Part shown: positions 9,894-20,856 of the stretch, piece by piece
Position numbering within the stretch: position 1 is the first letter of the stretch
How the letters are laid out: each line of letters opens with the position of its first letter
Assembly: GCA_023014485.1 (NCBI GenBank)
Contig: JAJOZX010002354.1
Location: 336,001-400,000 of the forward strand
Origin: Bathynomus jamesi
Taxonomy: Eukaryota > Arthropoda > Malacostraca > Isopoda > Cirolanidae
Direction: 5' to 3'
DNA: 64,000 bases
The notes under the pieces: model-generated
Database searches by the model: none
What the model saw: only the letters and a program-made list of their open reading frames with translations
What the model was told of the DNA's origin: nothing
Position numbers and translations under genes: made by a program

Positions 9894-11863
9894 AGTAAAG
9901 TAATGGGTCTATAGGAAGCTGGTTCTGTTGGATTTTTGTTTGGTTTGAGTAGTGTAATAATTTTACCTTGTTTCCATATGTCAGGAATAATACAGTGTTG
10001 GTATGAATATGTGCTGATATTTGTGAGAGCTAGTATTCCTTGTGGGCCCAAGTGTTTAAGGTGTAAGTTAGATATGTTGTCTGGTTCAGTAGCCTTCGAA
10101 TTTTTAATGTTTTTGATGATCTTGGTGGTCTGGTCTGTATTGAAGGGTGTAATGGTCGTGTCGAGTCTGTAGGTTTTCTTGTGTCTGGCTGTTTGTCTGT
10201 CTGCGTGTTTCTGGTTGTTGTCTCTGTTTAAGTGACTTATCTTTGCGTAGTGATTAACTAGAATGTTAGCTTGTTGTGTGTATGTTGGGATATTATTTTG
10301 GCTGCGACAGATAGCCGCGTGTGAGGTGTGAATGCCGCTGTTAGAGTGGGTAATGCTGTTTATAGTCTTGTATAGCCTGTATGTATCTGTGGAGTGGTTT
10401 AGTGTTGTTATGAATTCCCTGAATGTTTCTGTTTGTTTTTCTTTGAGTTTGTTGTTTATTTCTGTGTTGAGCTGTTGTATCTGCTGCTTTATGGCTTCTG
10501 TGTGTGGTGTTTGTGTGTTATGTTTGAGGTTGTTACGTTGCCTTATGAGGTGGGCTATTTCTCTAGTGTAATTTGGGTTGTATTTCCTAATGTTGCCCTT
10601 GGGTATGTATTTGTTTGCATTATTGATAATCTGATTAAATGTCTTGAGTGTTGTATCGATGTTTATGATGGGTGTGCTGTTTAATGTGGTGAATTGTTCC
10701 TCAGTCTGTATTTTGAACTGTTCCCAATTAGCTTTCTTGTAATTTCTGTAAGTGTGCCTAAGGCTGTTGGGGCAGAGTGTAGAATGTGTTGTAATGATGA
10801 TGGGCAGGTGGTCTGATGACAGTTGTTTTTCTGTTCTCCATTGTGTATGTGTTGCTAGTGAGGGGGAACAGAACGTTATGTCTGGGGAGGAGTTTGAGTA
10901 TCCTGCTTGATGTGGTATGTGTGTATGTTCTTCTGTATTGTTAAGAATGAAGAGGCTGTTTAGTTGTGTGGCTATGTTGGCGCCTCTGGTGTTGTTTTGG
11001 TTGTGCAGGTACCAACTAGTGTCTTTGGCGTTGAAGTCTCCTCCTAAGATGACATTAGTGAGAGAGGCAAGATTGTGTAACTGTGGATTGTAATTGGCTG
11101 GCACCTGAGGTGAACTATCTGGTGGGATGTAAATGTTGATTAGTGTGGTGTTGTGTTTTGCGCGTGTTTTAATGTTAACTGCCTGTATTTCTATCGTGTT
11201 ATCTGCTTGGATTGTGTTTGTAATGTTTTGGGTAGCATCAGTGTAGCTAATGCTTTTACGTATGTAAGTGATGAGTCCACCCCCGTTACCCCCAGTACGA
11301 TCTTGACGGATCGCCGTGAAGTCAGGGATGGTGGGTGTTTTGTGTGTGCGTTTTAGTTTTGTTTCTTGTATAAGTGCTATGTGAATGTTTTGTTTGTGTA
11401 CGAATTCCCTAAGCTGCATGATTTTGTTTGTGAGGCCATCTACGTTGTACTGTAATATGTTAATATTATACTTCTGTATGTGTCTCATGGTGCTATTGTG
11501 TCTATGTCTTTGTGTATGGTGACATGTGTAAGTTGTAGTGGGGCCTGGATTAGTCTTAATGTCGCCAGAGAGTAAGAGTAGTTCGGGGAGCACGCAATTG
11601 TTCCCTGTAATTGAAAAAATAGCACGCTGAGAATAGGTCCGGCCCCGGGAGCCGATCGGCACTCTGACCGTGCCACGCAACAGGCCGTCGACTGCCAGTC
11701 TGGCCAACCGTAGACAGCCCGCTGCACGGAGATTTGAGGAAGTTTGGCCACCAGCGCGTTGATGTTTTGGTTTGACGTCACCTCTTCGCGTTGACGTGTC
11801 CTGCGCTGGAGGATGCAGCCACTGTTTAGAAGCTTCCTCGTCAGCTGCTAACACTTTTTTCAC
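9713..11863 (-). CDS. LINE ORF: 2A-like motif, APE endonuclease, start of RT
   Basis: 716 codons on the minus strand. Residues about 1-105 are a leader rich in Arg and Ser that ends in LLLLSGDIKTNPGP, a 2A-type ribosome-skipping motif (plus-strand 11539-11575). The endonuclease follows at residues about 130-370 (ILQYNVDGL, IALIQETKL, LGGDFNAK, SSDHLPI). The linker holds PNYTREIAHLIRQRNN, then the RT start (PASYRPITLL, THGFRP-like TQHGFRPHHS). The frame starts at GTG in the track; the true start is uncertain, and the first ATG after the 2A motif (about 11488) would give a protein starting MRHIQKYN. It loses frame at about 9777. Confidence 0.85.
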   Translation of the reverse strand: MKKVLAADEEASKQWLHPPAQDTSTRRGDVKPKHQRAGGQTSSNLRAAGCLRLARLAVDGLLRGTVRVPIGSRGRTYSQRAIFSITGNNCVLPELLLLSGDIKTNPGPTTTYTCHHTQRHRHNSTMRHIQKYNINILQYNVDGLTNKIMQLREFVHKQNIHIALIQETKLKRTHKTPTIPDFTAIRQDRTGGNGGGLITYIRKSISYTDATQNITNTIQADNTIEIQAVNIKTRAKHNTTLINIYIPPDSSPQVPANYNPQLHNLASLTNVILGGDFNAKDTSWYLHNQNNTRGANIATQLNSLFILNNTEEHTHIPHQAGYSNSSPDITFCSPSLATHTQWRTEKQLSSDHLPIIITTHSTLCPNSLRHTYRNYKKANWEQFKIQTEEQFTTLNSTPIINIDTTLKTFNQIINNANKYIPKGNIRKYNPNYTREIAHLIRQRNNLKHNTQTPHTEAIKQQIQQLNTEINNKLKEKQTETFREFITTLNHSTDTYRLYKTINSITHSNSGIHTSHAAICRSQNNIPTYTQQANILVNHYAKISHLNRDNNQKHADRQTARHKKTYRLDTTITPFNTDQTTKIIKNIKNSKATEPDNISNLHLKHLGPQGILALTNISTYSYQHCIIPDIWKQGKIITLLKPNKNPTEPASYRPITLLCTPSKVTERLILQITNPHIPLSPTQHGFRPHHSTTTLLTISRSTSWMASTLEDQLNVHY

Positions 11864-11913
11864 GTTGTTCTCGCTACCTGTTCAGACGTTTTTTATAAAC
11901 AAATCTCAGTTTT

Positions 11914-13854
11914 CTGCTAGAATCTGTGGGTATACATGACACAAATCAAACTTCAGAAGATCAGTTAATGGTAGAAAGATTTGAAGACACCATTCAGTGC
12001 AAAGACAATAGTTATTTTATTGAGTTACCTTGGAAAATAAATTGTCCAACTTTAAGAGACAATCTCAAAGTAGCTAAAGGACATTTATATAAAGTAATGA
12101 AAAAACTCAAACAAGATAACAATATTCAAATATATAATGATGTCTTCAAAGAACAGCTACAGAAAGGCTTCATTGAAGAAGTAACAAATAACCCTTTTAA
12201 AAAAGATGGTTGTCATTATTTAACCCACAGGGGGGTTTATCGACAAGATGCCCCAACAACAAAACTCAGAGTAGTATATAACTGTAGCCTCAAAGACAGT
12301 GATAAACACAGTTTGAATGATTGCCTGATTGAGGGTCCTAATCTCATTTCTGACCTTGTGAAGATCTTACTGAGGTTCAGGTTAGATAAATATGCCGTAC
12401 AAAGTGACATTTCAAAGGCATTTTTGAGAATAAATCTTAAAAATGAATATGATAAGAACCAACTTAGGTTCTTATGGTTCAAGGATCCATTTGATTTGAA
12501 TAAAGGGTTCATAACCTATAGATTTAATGTTGTGTTGTTTGGAGCCAATTGCTCACCTAGCCTATTAGCATTGACAATTAGACATCATTTAAACCAGTTT
12601 AATAACTCCTTAACATTGAACTTCCTTAAGGAACATTTTTACGTAGACAATCTAATAGGCTCAACAACAACAAAATCTGAATTATCTGAAGTCTATGAAC
12701 ACTCTCAAAACATTATGCAACAAGGTAACTTTGAACTTAGAGAGTGGATTTCAAATGATGAGGATTTAAACAAAAAGATTTTAAAGGATAATAATGGTCT
12801 TACTGAGCCATCAGACAGAGTTAAAACTTTAGGTATGAACTGGTATTTGGATGCAACTTCTAACAGTCATGATTCAATCTGTACTAAAGGTTTTAAACTT
12901 GATGAGGAAGCAAATACTAAAAGACAAATATCATCAGAGGCTTCCAAAATTTTTGATCCTATGGGTCTATTCCTGCCTTCAACAATAAAATCAAAGATTC
13001 TCCTCCAAGAAATTTGGAGGACAAATGTTGGGTGGGATGATCCAATAACAAATGAAAATAAAAAATCTTGGAAGAAGTTAGCTGCTGATTTAACAAAAGT
13101 GCAGAACATTAAAATTCAAAGGTGCTGTGGGTTTAGGGATAAGCCCCAGATACTTCATGTGTTTGCTGATGCAAGCACACAAGCTTATGGGTGCTGTGCG
13201 TATCTTGTAAGTCCTACAGAAAGTCATCTAATTTATGCAAAAGGGAAAGTTGCACCTCTCAAACCTACCCGAACCATACCTCAATTGGAACTATTGGCTG
13301 CTGCATTAGCCATTAAAACCATTTCATTGCTTAAGGATGCTTACCATGATGTGAACATAACTGATATCCACATCTGGCTTGACAGTCAGATTTGTCTTGC
13401 CTGGATACGGAATGATAGCATTAATAGTAAGAATATCTTTGTAAGAAATAGGCTAAAAGAAATAGCTGAAGCTAATGAAAGCCTACAAGTAAACTTTCAC
13501 TATGTTCCAACTAAACAAAATCCAGCAGACTTTCTGACCAGAGGTTTATCCTACAAGTTGTTGAAGTCAAACAAAACTTGGTTTATGGGACCTAAGTGGC
13601 TCTGTAATACAGACCAATGGCCTGTGGAACAAGTTAACTTGACATTAAATTTAATCTTTTCAAATGAAAAGGTTGAACCAATCACTAATTATGAAATTTA
13701 TTCTGATTTCAACAAACTTGTCAGGGTCACAGCCTACTGTTTGAGGTTTGCTCACAACTGTTTAACTACAATTAACAAACAGCTAAATAAAAACAATCAT
13801 AATTATACAGAAGTTGCAACCAAATACTGGATAGGCCATGCACAACAAAAATAG
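11914..13854 (+). pseudogene. BEL pol: reverse transcriptase and RNase H
   Basis: Same frame as gag. RT begins with KLRVVYNCSLKD; the catalytic loop is FYVDNLIGS (YVDN in place of YVDD, often seen in BEL elements). RNase H follows at about 13150-13560 (VFADASTQAYG, LELLAAALA, IWLDSQICLAW, NPADFLTRG). The frame ends in a single TAG at 13852-13854, and coding sense continues after it in the same frame into integrase, so this is a nonsense mutation rather than a natural end. Confidence 0.88.
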
Positions 13855-15366
13855 TACAATAAAGAGTTAGAATTCTTGACTAATGGGAAACAAACAAAAG
13901 AACCTGTACCATCAGTAGTTGTGGATCTAAACTTGTTCAGAGATGAGGAAGGCCTTCTAAGGTGTAAAGGGAGATTAGACAAATCAAAACTGTCATACAA
14001 AAGCAAACATCCAATCCTTTTACCTAGATTTAGCTATTTGACAACATTAATCATCAGAAAAACACACAATGATGTATATCATATGGGGGTACCACAGACA
14101 CTAACTACATTAAGAAAAACTTATTGGATACCCAAGGGAAGGATCACTGTTAAAACAGTCCTGAGTGAGTGTGTCACATGTAGGCGTATTCATGCTAGGC
14201 CCTATAGGAAACCAAATCCTCCTGCTTTGCCAGAGGAGAGAGTTACTCTCAACAGACCCTTTGAGACTGTAGGCATTGACTATACAGGAGCATTGACTGT
14301 AGGGGTGGTTGACACTGAACAAAAAATGTACATTGTACTGTTTACATGTGCTGCTTCACGAGCTGTTTATCTGGATGTTGTGGAGGACCTTACAGCAGAA
14401 TCTTTTGTTGCTGTCTTTAAGAGATTCTGTGCACGACATTCAGTACCAAAGACAGTTTGGACTGACAATGCTACATATTTCAAGGCTGGTGAACAAGTCA
14501 TCCACGACTTGTTAAGCGATGAACTCACACAATTATATATAAAAAATTCAAACATAAAGTGGAAGTATATTCCGGTTGCCTCTCCTTGGTATGGTTCTAT
14601 CTGGGAGAGGAATATACAAACAGTAAAGAATTGCTTGAAGAAAGCAATTGGTAAAAAACAGATACACTTGTTTGAGTTGCTCACTCTCCTGGCTGAGATT
14701 GAGAACATCATTAACAATAGACCACTCACTTATGTGAGTGACAGCATTAATGACCCGGAACCATTAACTCCAAATCATTTGATTCGGGGAGAACAAGTTA
14801 GTCTCCTGCCGGACTACAATATAGACTCTTCAGAAGACCCAAACTGGACTCAACGACATGATGAACTCCAGACTAAGTTACAACACTTAACTAGAGTTAA
14901 AGCTCATTTTATTAAACAGTGGAAAACTGAGTACTTGATGGGTCTAAGGGAGAGACATAAACAAAGGACTAAGAAGGATTGGTCTGACACAATTAAGGTA
15001 GGGGACCTTGTTCTCATACATGACAGTACTCCAAGACAATACTGGCCTCTGGCTAGAGTTTTAGAACTCAGACCAGGGGCAGACGGGGTAACAAGAGTGG
15101 TCAAATTAAGGACTTCAACGGGTGACACAACAAGAGACATTTCTCTTTTGTACCCTTTAGAGTCTGGACCCAAAACAATGGACTTTGGAGAACCTTCTCC
15201 ACTGACAGTAACAACTGGAGACACTGAACTTCCAGTAACTATTCCTTTGACAGTAGGAGTGGTAACGCATCCTACTACAACATTGACAGACACAAGACCT
15301 CAGCGACAAACAGCATTAAAGGCGCGACTATTTTTACAACAAAAAATAGATGCTGGGGAATTGTAA
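13855..15366 (+). pseudogene. BEL pol: integrase and DUF5641-like tail
   Basis: Downstream of the TAG, in frame. The HHCC zinc region is HNDVYHMG ... CVTCRRIH. The integrase core has all three acidic residues: GIDYTGAL (14277), WTDNATYF (about 14458) and SIWERNIQT (about 14600). The C-terminal region (PNHLIRGEQVSLLPDY, VGDLVLIHD, RQYWPLARVLEL) matches the DUF5641 tail of Pao/BEL integrases. It ends at TAA 15364-15366. Apart from the upstream stop this part is intact. Confidence 0.88.
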
Positions 15367-15604
15367 TTTTATCTTCTAACTTTCACTTTTTCTTTTCTTA
15401 TGGTAAAGACCATAGACAGTTTCATCCTATGGATGTATATTTTCTCTTCTAATTAAATGCTACACCTTCTCCATGAGAAGGTGAGGATAGGCACTGTTAA
15501 TCAGATTAACAGGCATTTACAGTCAAATAGTTAGCTAGTCTACACTCAGACATAAAAATTGGTGACAATGACACCAAAAGTTTTATCTCCCGGGGCCCCC
15601 AGTA
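15367..15604 (+). other. BEL 3' untranslated region
   Basis: No ORF. It holds a short inverted repeat around CTTCTCCATGAGAAG (about 15467) and ends with TCTCCCGGGGCCCCCAG directly before the 3' LTR. A classic purine-rich tract is not obvious. Confidence 0.5.
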
Positions 15605-16335
15605 TATGGAAAACTGATGAGTGGGTAGTTGGGAGGTAACGAAAATGGTTCACTGAGTAGGTAGGTAGTTAATCTAACAATTATTAAATTCCTTTTATGT
15701 CAATAACTGGGTGGATGAAACCAATTGGTTGCTCACCAGAGTTATTCTCCACACTAGTATTTATATACTGTGTGACAAGAGCGTGCTCGGTAATAGATAT
15801 ACATTACCGATAACCAACCGAGGAAAAAACCAACACGACGCTGGTGGAAAAAGCCCCGCGAAAGGGAGAACGAAAACGAAGAACGGGGCGAGAGGACGGA
15901 ACTGGAGAAGGGACGAGAACAGACACCGAAGAAAGATCCCCACCAGCAAGTACGCTCTCGACAATTATACAGGAAGGAGAAAAGAGACTCTCTAATAACT
16001 AGCAGTAAGTGACTAATTGTGTTTTTAGCCCAGTTGGATCTTCTAACTTCTAACTTAGAAGACTCATTAAATTAAGCTGGGTCAGACAACTTAGGCCTAC
16101 ATTGTGGCCTAAGACCCAGCATCAACTCATAGCTTAACAAAGGTGAAGGTAGATTGCCCTAACCTAGTTTGGTGAGGAATCCTACTGTGGACCTCAATTT
16201 ATCTGCCCGCTCTGGACCATTTCCGGAATCTCTAGGCTGACCCCTACAGGGCTAGACTTAATCTACTCTATAGTTAGACTGGAGATATAAGGGGTGGGTT
16301 AATTGTGGACCAATTCATACAGAGCATTTTTCACA
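15605..16335 (+). repeat. BEL 3' LTR
   Basis: Partner of 3821-4561. It lacks the 9-bp AAGGAGAAC segment and differs at a handful of positions (for example AAAGAGACTCTC against AAAGGAGACACTC). Followed by AGTT, the target duplication, and then the resumed Gypsy frame. Confidence 0.88.
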
Positions 16336-17161
16336 AGTTGATGGTGGAACAGGTGGACACTATGGAGCAGGAAACTGGCCAGGAGGTAGCGGGAAAAAGT
16401 GATATAGAGCAGTGTGAAGGGAATTTTTACTGCAGAATCCAGATCGGGAAGCCAGGGGTGAAAGGGTCACTTGTGGACACCAGGGAGGACCGGTTGCTTG
16501 GACTTGGGTACAGTTGGGTGCAGTCAATTACTGTGCTATGTTGGATTCAGGAGCAGAGATTAGCTTAGTATCCGAGTCAGTGGTTAAGAGTTTAAAAGCG
16601 AGAGAAGAGGAAGAAATATCAGTCCAGCCTTGCCAGATAATCTTGACTGGGATTGGTTTGAAATTGGTACCCTGTCAGTGACTAGTAAAATTGACTATTC
16701 AGGGTAGAGATGAAAAGATCCAACTACCTTTTGCAGTAGCCCCAGAGAATAGTCTCCCGTACTGTTTCTTGTTAGGTTCAAACTATCTAATTATGGCTGA
16801 CATTGAAATGAAGTTTGATGTAGCTGCATGGTCATATGGAGACCCAGAGTTAGCAGAATGTTTTGGAGTAGAGGTGCTAGAGGAGGCAGCATGCATGGAG
16901 GAAGAGGTACCAGACATCGAAGCAGAGGAGCCAGAGTTGGGTACAGTATTTGAGGAAGGCAAGAAGTGGATAGTGAACCGAGAGTTGCTTGACTCAGAAT
17001 CAGTGATTCTAATGCAAAAACGGAACCGATTGTTGCGACAGGTGCATGGACTATTGGCCCAGTCAAAGCCCCTACCAGAGGGCAAACCTGCCTTGAGGCA
17101 GTTTAAGCGGAACTGGCGGGAATTACAGTTAAGGAGTGGGGGTGATGGTACATCAAAGTAG
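16336..17161 (+). pseudogene. Outer Gypsy: aspartic protease region
   Basis: Continues the Gypsy frame after the BEL insertion (LMVEQVDTMEQETGQ). After a frame change near 16500 comes a retropepsin core, YCAMLDSGAEISLV (Asp codon 16544), then a hydrophobic strand ending FLLGSNYLI near 16790, the usual end of the fold. An in-frame TGA at 16679-16681 interrupts it. An acidic linker and a basic stretch (KPALRQFKRNWREL) follow. Finding the protease between OTU and integrase is unusual; a second protease upstream of RT cannot be excluded because that region is outside the window. Confidence 0.7.
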
Positions 17162-19335
17162 GACTGGGTATATTAGCTGTGTAGTACCTTCCACATTGCT
17201 CGTGGATATGGCCTCAGTTTCCACACGGAAATGGCACATATTGGGCGCAATAAGTTGGTGGAAGCGTTGCGACTGTTTGTGTGGCACCCGGATTTGTATG
17301 AAGTAGCTAGTGACATCTGTATTACCTGTGAAACCTGTCAGTTGTATAAAGTAGCTAGTCAGCCTATCATCCCACCAACCTTGAAGATAAAAACTGAACA
17401 TCCTTTTGAATTAGTGGCTGCTGATATTGTGGTTTTCCCACGCACCCAGCTAGGGTACCTTGGTTGTCTGGTGATGGTTGACTATTTTAGCAAGTGGGTT
17501 GTGGCTCGCCCATTAAGAACAAAAAGGTCATCTACCATTATCCAGTTGATGGAGCATGATATGTTCCCCAACTTGTTAAGAATTCCTCGGAGGCTCTGAC
17601 AGACAGTGGGCCTGAATTCCGTTCGGAGGAGTTCCACGAGTTCCTTGATCGCTATGGGATTATGCATGTTTATACTAGTCCACTTAAGCCTGCTAGCAAT
17701 TGTGCTGTTGAACGTGTAAATAGAACAATTGGAGAGTTCTTGAGAAGCTTGGGACAAACGGGAGCGGAATGGGATACGAATCTGGTAACAGCTGTGATTA
17801 CCTATAACAATACCTTCCATGCTGAAATAAAGACCACCCCTGCTGACTGTCTCTTGGAACAATGTCACCAGAATATTGCTACTGTAGTTGTTCCCCCTCA
17901 ATTGCGAGAAATATGGAAGGAGGGCCATCCACGGTTTGCACCCTTCCAGGTTGGCCAGAAAGTAGTTAAGAAGATCATTACCAGTGACCGGAGCACCTCA
18001 CGGAAGTTCTCCCCCAAGTATACTGGTCCTTACAAGGTTAGTCAAGTACACAGTAACGGAGTATCCTATGAATTGACTACATCAACTGTTGAGGGCACCC
18101 CCCGAGTTATAAAAGCTCATCATACCCATTTGAAGGCCTGGCATGAACCCCCAAAATATCTACAGAAGCATAGGAGAGAACAGGAATTGCAGAAAGTACC
18201 TGAGACGCCTGAGACCTGGATCCCGGACTTACCATCAATTGCCGCACGCGTACCCTTTCCTTGGCATAGGGGTGAATTAGATGATGGCCCTGAATATTCC
18301 TTTGAGGGCTTTGGTACCCCTGAAGTGGAATCCCGGGTAGCTTTCATGGGGAACTCCAGTGATGGGACTAGTGCTTCAGATACAGATGAGGAACTCTCTT
18401 CTTCAGAGAAATATCACCGGTTGAATACATTCCTGAATGCGCGACAAAGTATTACCTGGAGAGACCATTTGGTAGAGTATTGGGAGTATGCTGGGACCAG
18501 TAATTTTAGTGCTGAGACAACTGCTGGAATGGAAGGGTGTCCGCCAGTGGAGCTAAACTGTGGAGATGTGCCTCCAGTTACTCAGCATTCGGGGGAGACA
18601 GATTTTCAGACACCAGTTAAGGAGATTCAGGCCGGGGCTTTTCCAGTGGGGGAGCAAGTTTTTCAAACTATACCGGAGTCAGAAGGTTATGATATACCTT
18701 CACTTGGTTATGAGAACTCTCTGATTTTGGTAGGGTCATTAGAATCAATTTTCACCAGTACTCCCATTAGTGAGTCTTGCCTCATGAGTCCCCAAACCAT
18801 ATCCCCCTTACAAGAAAATCAGTTGTGGGGTGCTGGTTCTGAAAATGATTCTGGGGAAACTGAGGTCCAGGGTAATGTGACAGATTCGCAACATATGGAT
18901 ACACTGGAAGACGATGCCCCATTAGATGGATTAAAATTGGCCCAGCAATCATTGAGACTTGTACAACAGTCGCTAGACCTAGCTAATGATGCATTGAGTA
19001 CTCTGGAGAATTCGTTCCTTGGGTTCACCGATTCCATGCCTGGCTCACCTCAAGTCCCTCAATCTCAGTCTTGCCGTGTTAGTTTTAGCCCTGTGCACTC
19101 AGGATTCACCACATGTCAGGAGATACTAAATGAGTATAGACAAAAGGTTCGTGCCTGGACTAGCCATCATCGTCATTTCCAAGCTGAGACCAAGACTTCA
19201 CGATCAGAGAAACTTAACTTACCCCAGTCAGGGCTCAACCGGCCATTCACACGCTCCTGTGGCAATCCTGCAGACTTACCAAATGTACAACCACAGACCC
19301 TTGAGTACAGAATCAGAGGCAACAGAGTAAACTGA
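17162..19335 (+). pseudogene. Outer Gypsy: integrase with long acidic C-terminal tail
   Basis: Zinc region CITCETCQLYK (about 17320-17350). The core shows AADIVVFP, then after a frameshift near 17597 TDSGPEFR and NCAVERVNRT, so D, D and E all remain. An SH3-like region (FQVGQKVVKK, YTGPYKVSQV) follows. The frame then stays open for about 370 more codons, rich in Ser, Glu and Pro, with a Leu-heptad stretch (LKLAQQSLRLVQQSLDLAND, about 18930-18990) likely to form a coiled coil. No signal peptide or membrane segment suggests an envelope. Frame changes also occur near 17150-17230. Confidence 0.78.
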
Positions 19336-20120
19336 AGTGAAGTATTGTGGGTAAATCTGTTATAAAATACACTCTAAGATAACTAGATTTGGGGTTTTCT
19401 TTCCTGTGAGAGGATACCCAATGTACTCGGCACTCGAAAGGGATGTAAGAATGGATTATTCATTGATTTCTGCTTTATTTTGGGTGTATAACCAGGGGAG
19501 GGGTAGTTAGTGAACCTTTTGTTCTGAAGGGGTCAATAATTAAGTGTTCTAGGGGAGTAAGCAGCCTGGAGAAACTTCTGAGGGAAAGATATGGGATGAT
19601 GCATGCTACTGACTTGCTACTAATTGACATTCCAGTCGTTTGAAAAAAAGAAAAAAGGGGGTTAGAGTGAAGATTTGGCCCATTCTTTTCTTTCATTTGA
19701 TTTCCTTTGACCGGAATACAGTGGCACTTCTAGCCTTGATTTGGTTTCCTTCTTTTCTTCTTCACTGTTCCTACTGATACTCTGGTTTAAAAAAAAAAAA
19801 AAAAAAAAACCTCCCAACTTGAATTCCCAGAGGATTTGAGTGAATACACCTGGCTGAAGTGGTGGAGGAACAAAGGGGTTATAGCCAGATTTCCCCCATG
19901 GTATAGTGTGGGAAGAACACTACAGTCAAATTTATGGGTCCTGGTCTCTTGATCCAGGGTCAAGGGAAATAGAGGCAGTGAAGTGAATCAAGCAAGAAAA
20001 ACCAGTGAATGTTGTGACCCAAAAGGGGGTTGGAGGATTTCTGGGGAAACTGTAGGTTGTGCCAGAAGCAAGGAGGTGATACCGTGAACAATGTGTAGAT
20101 TAAGTGAAACAAAAGTGGTG

Positions 20121-20154
<34 letters not shown>

Positions 20155-20837
20155 TATATTTACCATGTACATATTGGAATTAATGTACAATGTTAGTGGT
20201 ACCAAATGGATTACTGTAATAATGAGATTTGGGCATTTGGCTAAGTTGACCTAGTTATGAAATGGTTTTTCCTCTGTTATAATTGGCCAGTTTGAGTAAA
20301 GCAATTGTTATTAGATAAGTCTGTAATAATTTGTGGTACTAATGAGTTTTAATGTAAGTGTAGGTTAGCTAACTGGGAGGGTCAGCATGGTTTTGATGCA
20401 ATAACTTTTATAATGTATACTCCCATGTTTAGATTGTCAAGCGATGCATTATCCTGTTAGGGACCATGAAGGAGGAAAGAATTGTGAGGGGTTTTTTCTT
20501 AGGGGGAAGGAATGTGGGGGTTGTGAAGTTTCTCACAACCCCCCCTTGATTTTCAAATTCCCCTTTTGGGGGTTGTGGAGTTTTTCACAAAAAAAACCTC
20601 ACCCTAATTTTCAAGTCTTATCTGGTTCTTCTCACAAGTTTTTCTCTCCGCAGGAGTTTAGTTAGTATAAAACGATCAGTAATACTGATGTGTCCTGTTG
20701 GAAGCCAAGGAAGTGTGGAAAGCCTTTAAAGGTATGAGGTCTTTGTAATCCTTGGCTAGAGTATAATAGATTTGTTCATAATCTTTATCCCCAGTTATTG
20801 TGGTGTTGTCATTTGTATTTCACCATCATTATCATGG
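19336..20837 (+). other. Outer Gypsy 3' noncoding region, first part
   Basis: No credible ORF. It holds a purine tract AAAAAAAGAAAAAAGGGGG at about 19642-19660, which could be a polypurine tract, an A-run at 19789-19809 and a 29-A run at about 20124-20152. The pair GGGGGTTGTGAAGTTTCTCAC / GGGGGTTGTGGAGTTTTTCAC (20516 and 20568) is a short direct repeat. It is continued at 28021 after the LINE insertion. Confidence 0.5.
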
Positions 20838-20856
20838 TTGTTGTTGTTGTTGTTGT

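Larger units (their letters stand above)
7999..11913 (-). mobile_element. Non-LTR retrotransposon copy 1 (Jockey/CR1-like), long copy
   Basis: Minus-strand LINE whose 3' end is a (CAA)n tail (TTG repeats at 7999-8019). It encodes an APE-type endonuclease, reverse transcriptase and a C-terminal Cys/His-type region in one ORF, broken by a 1-bp deletion near 9777 and the 295-bp MITE at 9066. A partial second copy at 20838-28015 is nearly identical over the shared part. BEL pol resumes in frame at about 11914. I found no clear target duplication for this copy. Confidence 0.85.
3821..16335 (+). mobile_element. BEL/Pao LTR retrotransposon with two later insertions
   Basis: Direct terminal repeats of 741 bp (3821-4561) and 731 bp (15605-16335) flank a BEL-type gag-pol in frame 1. 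The flanking 4-bp duplication is AGTT (3817-3820 and 16336-16339). The LTRs differ by one 9-bp indel (extra AAGGAGAAC in the 5' copy) and a few substitutions, so the insertion is moderately old. The reading frame is broken only by TGA at 7855, TAG at 13852 and two inserted elements: a hAT at 6627 and a non-LTR element at 7999. Before these it was a single long polyprotein. Confidence 0.88.
2541..19335 (+). mobile_element. Outer Gypsy/Metaviridae-type LTR element, split by a BEL element
   Basis: Two blocks, 2541-3820 and 16336-19335, join across the BEL insertion: the 4 bases AGTT at 3817-3820 recur at 16336-16339 as a target duplication. Joined order is RT (partial) - RNase H - OTU-like - aspartic protease - integrase - long C-terminal tail. 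Protease downstream of RNase H is not the usual Gypsy order (PR-RT-RH-INT). Gag and the start of RT lie left of the window, behind the hAT insertion. The second block has several frameshifts and stops, so the element is dead. LTRs are not clearly placed. Confidence 0.8.

Noticed and set aside
9936..11356. Several plus-strand frames rich in Val, Cys and Phe
   Set aside because: Shadows of the minus-strand LINE ORF, which has full EN and RT motifs.
17662..19335. Possible envelope gene at the end of the outer Gypsy
   Set aside because: The tail is in frame with integrase, acidic and Ser-rich, and has no signal peptide, membrane segment or cysteine pattern.
20444..20665. 73-codon open frame in the Gypsy 3' region
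   Set aside because: Overlaps an imperfect direct repeat and poly-G/A tracts; no motif.
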